NCBI RefSeq assembly: GCF_022605725.1
Contig: NC_065548.1
Span: forward strand, 45,935,131-45,999,130
Reading direction: 5' to 3'
Origin: Anthonomus grandis grandis
Taxonomy: Eukaryota > Arthropoda > Insecta > Coleoptera > Curculionidae
DNA length: 64,000 nucleotides
Shown here: in pieces, positions 1 to 8,426 of the stretch
Numbering within the stretch: position 1 is the stretch's first letter
Layout: the number at the start of each line of letters is the position of its first letter
The notes under the pieces: generated by a model
Told to the model about the DNA's origin: nothing
What the model saw: the letters and a program-made list of their open reading frames with translations, nothing else
Database searches by the model: none
Program-made: the position numbers and the translations under genes

Positions 1-382
1 AGATACAGGATATCTCGTTACGAGATACATTTAAAGTTGGAATTTCAATTTGAAATTTCTTAATAATTTTGTTATTTTAAGCAGTATTGTATTGAAAATT
101 GGCGACTTTTTATGTGTTTTGACATGAAAATTACAAATTTTGTAGTGAATTTAGCATTATTTATACAGGGCGTTAGTTACACCCTGTTACTTAGGCAAAT
201 TACAACATATCTTTTTTGTCTAATCAGTTATGGTTAAAACGACTAGAAAATCTAAGAGGCAGTTCAATTTTGAATAAAAAAGGTACTCTTGTTTATTTCA
301 TGTAGCTTTATTAGTTTTTAAGTTATTTGCATTTTAAACATTCGGCGTAAAGAATCCTAAGCCACCGTTATTATATTGGCTT
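1..382 (+). repeat. Left long TIR of mariner 1
   Basis: The segment around 290-380 (tgtttatttcatgtagc, gccaccgttatta) reads in reverse complement at 1636-1740, and the segment around 20-150 (taaagttgg, ggcgacttttt, gacatgaaaattacaa) reads in reverse complement at 1860-1990. The arms differ by scattered substitutions and small indels, so they are old. Confidence 0.85.
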
Positions 383-500
383 TTTTTCAAGTAGGCTTGT
401 GTCAGCACTTATCAGTTTTTCATGTAAAGAAATTATATGACAATTTTACTGTCAATAAGTAAGAGTGTATTATTTGTAGTCAAAATTCTAACATAAGAAA

Positions 501-1557
501 ATGCCACATCATAATAAATATTCCAACAGTGAAATGCGTGATATGATTTGCGTTTTTGCTCAGCCAAATTATACCGGTACAGCCAGAAGATATTTAGAAT
601 TGTACCCAAATCGAAGACAACCCACTAACAAACTGTTCTGACGTATTTATACCCGACTAGGCGAAACAAGGTGTTTTCGTCCTAAAACCTTAAATGGTGC
701 TCCAAGAAATACCAACGTCGATGATGAAGAAGAGATTTTAGCTCGTATTTCGGAAAATTCAGATCTCAGTTCTCGTCGGTTAAGTACGGCAACAACAATA
801 AGCCAATCGTCTATCTGGATAATTTTAAAGAAAGAGAATTTCCGTCAATATCACAATATTCCTGTCCAAAATTTACTGCCTCAAGATTTACCAGTACGCC
901 TACAGTTTGCTCAATAATTAATACTAGATAATCAATCCGAAAACCAGGAATTTCCCTATAACCTTCTTTTCACTAATGAGACGACGTTTACTAGATGAGG
1001 CGTTTTTAATTGGAAAAATATTTGTGACTCCTAAAATCTACATGCTCTAAAGGAACGACATTTTCAGCATGAATTCAAGGTAAATATTTGGTGTAGTGTA
1101 ATATCTGTTTTTTATTGGTTTTTTTGAACTTCCTCCTAATCTGAACGGGCCCCTCTATTTAAACTTCCTTGAACAACAGTTAAAACTACTACTAGAAGAT
1201 GTACCACTAGCCATAAGGCGGAACATGTGGTTTATGCAAGACGGGGTGCCGCTACATTTTTCTCAGCCAGTACAGCGATACCTGAATGAACATTTTCCTC
1301 ACCGGTGGATTGGGCGTGGCAGTGAATTTGTTTGGCCACCTAGAAGTCCAGACTTTAATCCTTTAGACTTTACAGACATAAAGGACATGGTTTACAAAGA
1401 TACAATTAATTTCATCGAAAAATTACGATAGAAAATTCAAGAAGCTGCTAATATCAAAAATAATCGACAAAAGTTATTTAATATTCAAAGATCTTTAAGG
1501 AGACGCCTTGCAAAGTGTATTGAAGTGGACGGCGGGCATTTTGAGCATTTGCTTTGA
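501..1557 (+). pseudogene. Degenerate DD41D mariner transposase
   Basis: Reading begins at the ATG at 501 (MPHHNKYSNSEMRDMIC) with an N-terminal helix-turn-helix region, then a DDE-type core, and ends with CIEVDGGHFEHLL near 1557, the usual C-terminus of this family. Several stops and frameshifts break it, for example after TNKLF and in the middle of the core. The motif for the first catalytic Asp reads LFTNETTF, so D is replaced by N. The second (MQDGVPLHF) and third (PPRSPDFNPLD) are kept, with 41 residues between them. The longest open piece is 1225-1431. The loss of the first Asp and the stops mean no active protein. Confidence 0.85.
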
Positions 1558-1635
1558 AGTTTTCTTTTAATATTGTTACTGATTGTTATTTGTTGTCTTT
1601 ACTGTTGTAGTAATTTAAAAGAAAAAAATCCTATT

Positions 1636-1992
1636 AAGCCAATGTAATAACGGTGGCTTAGGATTTTTTACGCTGAATGTTTAAAATGAAAATTACTTAA
1701 AAACTGATAGAGTTACATGAAATAAACAAGGGCACCTTTTTTATTTAAAATTAACTACCTTTTAGATTTTCGTTTTAGCCATTTATCTGATGAGGCAAAA
1801 AAATTTTGTAATTTGCCTAAGTAACTGGGTGTAACCAACGCCTAATGCTAAATTCACCACAAAATTTGTAATTTTCATGTCAAAACACATAAAGTCGCCA
1901 ATTTTCAAAACAATACTGCTTAAAATCACAAAATGATTAAGAAATTTTAAATTAATATTCCAACTTTAAATACCCTGTATCTCGTAAACCTG
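1636..1992 (-). repeat. Right long TIR of mariner 1
   Basis: Inverted partner of 1-382, beginning at aagccaatgtaataacggtg and ending near ccctgtatctcgtaa. It starts about 80 bases after the transposase stop codon. Confidence 0.85.
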
Positions 1993-2607
1993 CAACATTT
2001 TGTATAAGACATCTTAAGCTCAATCACCATATTTTGGTGTATAGTATCTCCAGTTCAGAGATTGCCTATTCTTAATGAATCACCCTGTCTATCATTCACG
2101 TTATTATTTCATACACAGATGAACAGATTGGAAATAGTTATATAATATAAACCTTTTTTTTATTATTTTAATACTAGCCTAAGCCAATGGCTTCTCTCGC
2201 GAGCTAAAGGTGATGGGAAGCTAACATTTTTAGTAAAAGGTGAAACATTTATTTGCTTTCAAGAGAGTTCAGGGTGAACAATCAACAAATTGACAGTTTC
2301 TACTCCAAATACATGAAGCTGCCAATAATGTGAACGTGACTTACTAGTTACGATATGTTCTAGTATTAAATGTTTTTCACATTACCAAATGTGTAATTTG
2401 CACGTGGCAGCGATGGTGTCCTGTGAGCAAGATCGGCTGTTCTCTATTGTTGAATAACCAATATTTATTTAAAAATTTCAAATAAAACTCTGCTTTTAAA
2501 CTTCCGAGGTTAAAAAAAACAAACCTAACTTTGCAAATTTTTACGCAGTTCTCTATTGTGATTGTTAAGTTATAACGGAACATATCCACAGACATTTACA
2601 TTTATAC
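1993..2607. other. Intergenic, no gene recognised
   Basis: AT-rich sequence between two mariner-type elements. I see no coding similarity and no clear repeat partner elsewhere in the window. The short minus-strand frame at 2377-2595 shows no motif. Confidence 0.5.
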
Positions 2608-2809
2608 AGGGTGTTTCGGGAGAAAAGAGAAATATTTTGGGAACATGTTCAGAAGGTCAAAATAAGATAAATTAACTTATATGTTTTAATCCGATTCTCA
2701 ACCGTTTCTGCAATAATCGGTTCTGAAGGTTTTTTGTAAGATTTTTTATTTTAAAAGCAACACAAACAAATACTAGTAAAAATCAAAATTCCACTAATTT
2801 AAAATGTTT

Positions 2810-2950
2810 TCGAAAATACCCCACCAACTTCAAGGCAAGCTGCAGCACGTTTGTTAAGCGCTCGTGTTGCCGCATTTAGATTATATTTGAAGCACTTAAG
2901 ATTTGATTGTGGAGTCCTTTTACGGTTTCTACTGGCGTTCGTATACTAAA
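2810..2950 (-). pseudogene. Mariner A transposase, C-terminal end
   Basis: Minus-strand translation gives SIRTPVETVKGLHNQILSAS and then NAATRALNKRAAACLEVGG, which matches the C-terminal region that follows the third Asp in this family (a FLWG..LKSxVYRTPVxTVEDL type context). The catalytic QHDGAP and PPRSPDLTPLD blocks that should precede it are absent. Confidence 0.7.
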
Positions 2951-2954
2951 GCCT

Positions 2955-3808
2955 TCATCCAATGTTTTTAGTATCGGAATGTTTGTAAAATCCTTGCATA
3001 ATCTTCTTAAAAAACCTAAGAGTTTATTTGCCTTACAGATCATAATGTCAAAATGGTAAGAAAAACTAAGCTTCGGATCTGGATAAACACCCAGATCCTT
3101 CACCAATTCAACACTTTTTAATGCAACATTGTTAATGGAATTATCAACAGCATGAAGACAAACATTAAGTAGCATGTCATTTTGTTGGCACCAGGAATAT
3201 ATTGTGTTTATATCATTTTGCAAAGTAATAATATCATTTGGAGTGGAAATTTACCTGTAGATTTTTGGGTCATCGGCAAAAAGCGGGAAGTGGGATTTCA
3301 GGAGCGATCCAAGATCATTAATAAAAAGACTGAAAAGCGGGGGTCCGAGATGGAAACCTTGAGGAACTTCAGAAGATGCCTGGAATGGTGAAGAAAGGCA
3401 GCTTTTTACTTGCTGCTCACGGTTGGTTAAATATGATTTAATGCATTGCAATAAAGAGCCACAAATGCCAAGTTTAGTAAGTTTATCAAGTAAGACTTTA
3501 TGATTGACTTTATCAAATGCCTTACTGAAGTCTGTGTAAATGGCATGAGTTTCACACATTTTTCCAAAAAATTTGAAAATATAGTTGGTAAACAAGAAAA
3601 GATTTATTTCGAGTGAACGCCCCTTATAAAGCCATGCTTTGCTGCTGATCAACACACAAATACTTTAGATACAAAATTTTCCATACAGTGCTCAAAAAAT
3701 TTAGGGATACACGTTAAGATGTTGATGGGGCGATAATTTTAAACATCATTCTTGTTACCAGATTTAAGGATGAGACAAACATTTAATCATTTCCAATTAT
3801 TGAGAAAA
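2955..3808 (-). pseudogene. P: central reverse transcriptase
   Basis: Continues the RT broken off at 6151. Translation of 3660-3808 gives IPKFFEHCMENFVSKVFVC in the finger region. The frame 3655-3251 holds YTDFSKAFDKVNHKVLLDKL, then EVPQGFHLGPPLFSLFIND and the catalytic LFADDPKIY. The frame 3223-2876 holds DLGVYPDPKLSFSYHFDIMI and KANKLLGFLRRLCKDFTNIP. The catalytic FADD is intact but stops and frameshifts interrupt the chain. The last part of the 3223-2876 frame is already mariner A. Confidence 0.8.
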
Positions 3809-3822
3809 TCGCCAAGTAATAA
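3809..3822. repeat. 14-bp target-site duplication of Q (left copy)
   Basis: tcgccaagtaataa at 3809-3822 is repeated exactly at 6137-6150, on the two sides of element Q and within the RT of P. Confidence 0.9.
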
Positions 3823-3910
3823 GATTGTAGATTGAGAAAGGAGTCGTTTCGGCTGATCCGCCGCTCAGCACTGCTACCTGTGAGATATTTTGTGCATAAC
3901 TCTACTTGTC

Positions 3911-4909
3911 TTAGTTTGTCTCAAAAAGTCTTAGACTTCTGCCGTACAAAGCTATATTTTTGGGAGATAGTTGTCCTACTTCTTGAGGTTTTGGTTGTAC
4001 CCCTTCCAGGTACTTGAGCCTCTTGCAGAGTTGGGTCGGGCATTCACAGAGCAGGTGTTCTGCTGTTTCTGTGGCATTGCTGCAGAATCTACATTGGTCG
4101 TCCTCTGTTATACCTATTGCCTTTAGGTGATATTTCACTGGGCAATGACCGGTAAGGAGTCCGACTGCTGTTCTGATGTCTGATCTGTTCATGTCTAGGA
4201 GCTGTTCAGCTCTTTTTCTAGAAGTTGTTATAAACTTTTTTGCCTGTTTTAGTCCTGGTGCTCTTCTCCAGTGCGACAGCAATTGTTCTTTTTCCCACCT
4301 GTTTAGGTCTTCGGTGATGTGGGTCTTCATTAAACCAAAGTATGGCTCTGGACCATAGTATGGTGTTTGAGTCCCTTTTTTTGCAAGGCGATCGGCTTCT
4401 TCGTTCCCCTCTATACCCCGGTGGCCAGGTAGCCACATTAGTGTTACTTGATTCTTTGTTGTAAGGCGCTTTAGGGTTTGTTTGCACTCCCAGACTAGCT
4501 TTGAATCACATTTAAAAGCTTTCAGGGCCTTTAGAGCAGCTTGGCTGTCTGATAGTATAAATATGTGTTTTCTTTGGAGGACTTGGTTGATGCACTCTTT
4601 TGCACATATGTTTATAGCAAGCACTTCAGCTTGAAAGATGTTAGGGTATTTGCCCAGTGACTTTGAGATCTTAATGTTAGGGCCTGACACGCCCAGTCCT
4701 GCTCCTTCTGTTAGTTTGGAACCGTCTGTGTACCATAGCGATGCATTGTCGGCTTTTGGTACTTGTTTTTTCTCCCATGATTGGCGATCATCTATGATCA
4801 CTTCGAATGGAATTTCATAGATCAATAGATCCAGCATGGCCGTTATGTGGTCACGTGGTTTGATGGCAATTTTCCAGTTTAATTGCTTCGAGGATGCGCA
4901 GGTGACCAC
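3911..4909 (-). pseudogene. Q: RNase H and C-terminal Cys-His domain
   Basis: A 332-codon open frame. The RNase H catalytic acids are all present: D62 (YTDGSK), E95 (QAEV), D121 (LSDSQ) and D173 (EEADRLAKKG), with the conserved PGHRGIEGNE just before the last. Residues 254-290 form GHCPVKYHLKAIG then CRFCSNATETAEHLLCEC, the Cys-Cys-His-Cys pattern seen after RNase H in I/R1-type elements. It overlaps the end of the RT frame in another phase, so the original polyprotein is frameshifted here. RNase H would remove the RNA strand during second-strand synthesis. Confidence 0.85.
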
Positions 4910-6135
4910 TTAAATCCCCAGGCTTGAATTTGCCGGTTTGGAAAAGCCTGTGAGCACTGTTAATTGCCTCTTTTTTCACGCTTATGTGAAGTGGAGGCAT
5001 GTTTAGCAGTGTCTCTAAGGCTGTGGTAGGACAAGTAGACATTGCCCCGGTTATTCCTAGACATATCAGCCTTTCGACTTTGTTTAATTTGGTCTGTGCG
5101 GTTGTTTGTTTGGTTTTCGGCCACCATACCAGCGAAGCGTATGTGATGATGGGCTTAATGACTGTTTGGTAGATCCAGTATCCCATTTTCGGTTTTAGCC
5201 CCCATGTTTTGCCAACGAGTTTGCGGCATGTCCAGATTGCCACTATGGCTTTGGAAATGGTCTTGTCTAGATGATTGTTCCAAGTTAGTTTGTGGTCCAA
5301 GGTAACCCCCAGGTATTTCACCTCGTTAGAAAATGTTAGCTGAGTTCCGTTTAATATAGGTGCTCTGAGTTCTAGCTTCCTTCTTCTGGTAAACGGCACT
5401 AAAATTGTTTTTCTAGGATTTAAAGATAATCCTTCAGTTTCGCCCCAGTTTTGTATAGTATTTAGGGCACTTTGCATTCGATTCGATATTACGCCCTAGT
5501 GCTTGTCCCTAACTATTACTACCAGGTCATCTGCGTAGCCTAGAACTGTGAATCCGGATCTACTTAATATGTTAAGAATTTTGTTTACTACTAATGTTCA
5601 CAGTAGAGGTGACAGAACCCTTCCTTGGGGACATCCTTTTACTGTGGTTACTGTTGCTGTCGCTCCATTTATTTCTGCTGTGATGGAGCGGTGCTTGAGC
5701 ATTGATCCTGTCCACTTTACGATGAGGGCCTCTACCCCCCAGTCTTGCAAGGCTTTTGTTATGGACAGGTGTGAGGTATTGTCGAATGCTCCCTCTATGT
5801 CAATGAATGCAGTAAGAGCAATTTCTTTGCAGTCGTTTGATTTTTCTATGTCTCTTACGAGGCAGTGCAGTGCACTTATTGTAGTTTTGCCTGCTTGGTA
5901 GGCAAATTGTCTAGGGTGGAGCGGTGTTCTAGAAAGAGTTACGCTTCTTATGTATTGGTCGATTGCTTTCTCCATTGTTTTTAGAAGAAACGAGGTTGGA
6001 CTAATCGGGCGATATGATTTTGCTTCGTTTTCAGGACGACGCCCCGTTTTTGGTATGAATATTACATTAGCCTCTCTCCAAGCTAGTGTTACGTGTCCCA
6101 AAATGAGGCTGGCTTTAAAAAATTTTTAAAGATTT
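4851..6135 (-). pseudogene. Q: reverse transcriptase
   Basis: Frame 6101-5598 starts after the truncation with HVTLAWREANVIFIPKTG, then AKSYRPISPTSFLLKTMEKA, AYQAGKTTISALHCLVRDIE, a D-containing palm motif FIDIEGAFDN and KGCPQGRVLSPLL. The catalytic YADD reads at about 5520-5545 (GYADDLVVIV). The next frame, 5477-4851, holds KYLGVTLDHKLTWNNHLDKT and the thumb (TYASLVWWPKTKQTTAQTKL). One frameshift around 5600-5480 separates the blocks. Confidence 0.85.
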
Positions 6136-6150
6136 TTCGCCAAGTAATAA

Positions 6151-7100
6151 AGATTGATTAAAAATATAATAAAGAGGTAGATAGAGTGAATGACAACATT
6201 CTTTTAGCACTTTATTGGGTATAAGATCAGGTCCAGCTCCTTTGTTTATGTCTAGTCTAGAAAGAGAGCATTCAACATCACTAGGGCTTATTAATACATC
6301 AGACACTAAGTTAAATCTTTCAGAATCATGATTATTTAAAACATTTTTATTTCCCACTGCAGTGTTTAACATACTATTGTTGTAAACAGATGAGAAGTGT
6401 GAAGCAAACAATTTAACAATAGAAAGGGCAGAATCAGATTTAGAGTGACCAAGAAACATTTCACTTGGAAGACTAGTATTACCATTATTAAATTGTGAAT
6501 TAACCAACTTCCAGAAATATTTACTGTCATTGATAATAGAATTTTTTGGTCTTGTAAGATAGCTATAGTAACATTCCTTGGACAGATTCCTAGCCTCCAA
6601 CCTCAAGGCACTGAAGTTTACATAAGCAGAAAGTGAACCACTCTGCTTATACAATTTATGCGCGATTTTCTTCTAAGTTATAATGTTTTTTAATTTTTTT
6701 GAGAACCACTGAGGATGTTTAGAAGAAGAAAAGCGTTTTATAGGTACAAAATTATTAAAACAGCCATACTGTCCTGAATAAAAGTTAGTAACATTAAGAT
6801 CTAAAACAGAATCTGACATGATGGTTTCCAGTTGTAATCTAATAAGTAATTGTTGACAAAATTGAAATCCGCATGTTTAAAAATCATAATACAAAGTTAC
6901 AGGTGCATCCAAAAGTTTAGGTTAATGACAAGGCAACTTCAGTTTAAGTGGTAGGTGATAAGGATCATGTTTAACAAGACCACTGGATTTAACTGTAAAA
7001 GATGTATCAAGATTTGAGAAGCAAAGATCCAGTTAGACCCATGATTATTGACCACCCCATTGAACTGAGTCAAATCTTCAAAGGCCACCGTATTGCATAG
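6151..7100 (-). pseudogene. P: endonuclease C-terminus, linker and start of RT
   Basis: Around 6950-7100 the translation contains FEDLTQFNGVVNNHGSNWIF and LVKHDPYHLPLKL, the end of an APE-type endonuclease domain. The open frame 6115-6654 carries the linker (KECYYSYLTRPKNSIINDSK) and the first RT block DINKGAGPDLIPNKVLKECC. At 6150 the frame runs into element Q; the open frame's last residues (GEKSLKIF) are encoded by Q or junction bases. Confidence 0.75.
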
Positions 7101-7164
7101 CAGGGTCTCTCTTTCATTAAATACTATACTAGCATGGAGACCATGCTGATCATCACTTTAAACC

Positions 7165-7704
7165 AGGCAGATGTTGAAAGTTCAAACGTGGCATGACGAC
7201 TTTCATCTGACCACCGATGTTCATTGTGTCGGTTATTAATTCTATTGCGTGTAAAATGAGCTTCATCGTTAAATAAAATGTATTTATGTAGGCCTTTATT
7301 TTGTTGGATCCATTCCCAAAATTGAACCCTTAAGCTATAATCACCCTATTGAAGAGCTTGAACCGGTTAAATATGGAAAGGCTTAAAACCGTTTTTGCTA
7401 AGTCTTCCAAACGTCCACATGTGATGAATAATATTAAAATAACCGTAAAAGTTCTTTTGTAATATGCCTCGTACTATATAACACCCGGGTTTTCTTCAGT
7501 CATATCCAGAAATTTTTTTTCATTTTCGACATTTGGTCCCGCCTCTCGTTCAGAATTAATTCTTACGCTTGAAAACATTCCTGTTTCCTGAGCATTTGCA
7601 AAAACTGTCTGAAAAACCTTTCGATCAGGAATTCTTCGATTTGGAAAACGACATCGGTATTCATCAACAGTACGTAATGCGCTACCATTACAGAAACCAT
7701 ACAC
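7165..7704 (-). pseudogene. Mariner A transposase, N-terminal half
   Basis: The ATG at 7704 opens a frame to 7474 (MYGFCNGSALRTVDEYRCRF, then PNRRIPDRKVFQTVF), a helix-turn-helix N-terminus typical of this transposase type in insects. After a break the reading continues to about 7165 with the first catalytic motif ILFNDEAHFTR followed by INNRHNEHRWSDESRHA. Sequence then changes abruptly into the endonuclease region of retrotransposon P. Confidence 0.75.
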
Positions 7705-7950
7705 GAAAATTTAAATATTGTAGTATTAAATAGTGTATTGAAATGGTATTATAATTTATTGTTAAAGGGAAAGTTTATCCCCATTTAATAAAGTCGGTGC
7801 AAATAATTGTTCATATTTTTGACTTGGGTGGCCATTCTCCCTATGGTGTTTAAATATTTGTTACGAAGTAGAAATTTTTTTGAAAACACTTCATATATTA
7901 AAGCAATTATCTGGTTACAAAATTGATTTTTTTTTTACATTTTTTTTTTC
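7705..7950. other. Spacer between mariner A and element R
   Basis: AT-rich sequence upstream of the mariner A transposase start. It should hold the outer end of mariner A; the stretch gggtggccattctccc near 7838 weakly resembles the reverse of its other end. No gene seen. Confidence 0.4.
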
Positions 7951-8101
7951 TTAATACATATTTATAATATTGCCTATTTCATAAACTTAATAAACACACA
8001 AGTCCAGTATATGAATATATTAGCATTGGTACCGAAGTTACATTTAAAAGAAATATGTTATTGTAACAATGTGGCCATAGAATTACATATTAGCAACTTT
8101 G

Positions 8102-8419
8102 TTAATAGTGTAAGGATTGCTTAACCATTCTAATAAATTTATAATAAGAAACTTCTTGTTTTATTTCATAAGACAGATCATTATAGGTTTGTGTCGCTGC
8201 GTTGATTGGGTTTCTAAGGGCAATGTTTGTTCTAGCACTACTTAGTCGAATATTGTTGTTTCTTAGATTATGTGAATGTATTTCACTAGAATAAACAATA
8301 GTGTAATTTGATTTTTGTAGCTTATTAATTATTTTAAATATTAATTTTGCTTGTTCTATTTTAAGTATGTGACTAATTGAGTGGATTTTCAATATTTCAA
8401 ATATGTCCCCCGCATGCAT
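8102..8419 (-). pseudogene. R ORF2 C-terminal domain, after a frameshift
   Basis: Continues ORF2 in another phase. It includes ILKIEQAKLIFKIINKLQKS and ARTNIALRNPINAATQTYND then EVSYYKFIRMVKQSLHY, the conserved C-terminal region of CR1/Jockey-type ORF2. The break lies around 8425-8460, where a T-rich run in the + strand could have gained or lost a base. Confidence 0.75.
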
Positions 8420-8426
8420 AAAATAA

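Larger units (their letters stand above)
1..1992 (+). mobile_element. Mariner-like (DD41D, rosa-type) transposon with very long TIRs
   Basis: A complete-looking but dead IS630-Tc1-mariner element. Its two ends are inverted copies of one another over about 0.36 kb (1-382 and 1636-1992), far longer than the roughly 30-bp TIRs of classical mariners. Between them lies one degenerate transposase on the + strand. The window starts inside or at the very end of the left TIR, so the outer boundary and the TA target duplication cannot be checked. Family assignment rests on the WPPRSPDFNPLDF signature and on 41 residues between the second and third catalytic acids. Confidence 0.85.
3823..6136 (-). mobile_element. 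5'-truncated I/R1-type retrotransposon Q with RNase H
   Basis: A 2.3-kb minus-strand insert bounded by a perfect 14-bp direct repeat. It carries most of an RT, a thumb/connection region, RNase H and a C-terminal Cys-His motif, but no endonuclease, so it is 5' truncated within the RT as is usual for target-primed insertion. The 3' side lacks a long poly-A tail. RNase H after the RT places it with the I supergroup (I, Loa, Outcast, some R1 relatives); I cannot choose among these. Confidence 0.85.
2950..7155 (-). mobile_element. CR1/Jockey-group non-LTR retrotransposon P, interrupted by Q
   Basis: Endonuclease, linker and first part of the RT read on the minus strand from about 7100 to 6151, and RT resumes at 3808 to about 2955. 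The junction is the 14-bp target duplication around element Q. P sits inside the transposase of mariner A. Its 3' end lacks the usual RT C-terminal domain, so it is truncated or was deleted together with the mariner core. Confidence 0.75.
2608..7710 (-). mobile_element. Mariner-like element A, split by a nested insertion
   Basis: The two ends of one mariner transposase lie about 4.2 kb apart on the minus strand: the N-terminal half at about 7165-7704 and the C-terminus at about 2810-2950. The left border has the typical terminal sequence tacagggtgtttcgggag at 2608. A clear partner TIR beyond 7704 was not found; only a weak resemblance exists near 7850. About 130-150 codons of the transposase core are missing between the halves, so the insertion was accompanied or followed by deletion of target sequence. 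Confidence 0.7.

Noticed and set aside
5548..5901. Plus-strand open frame of 117 codons
   Set aside because: Antisense of the reverse transcriptase of Q, no motif of its own.
7838..7860. Right-hand TIR of mariner A
   Set aside because: Only a weak match to the inverse of the left end (ctccc and ggtgtt); not enough to define the end.
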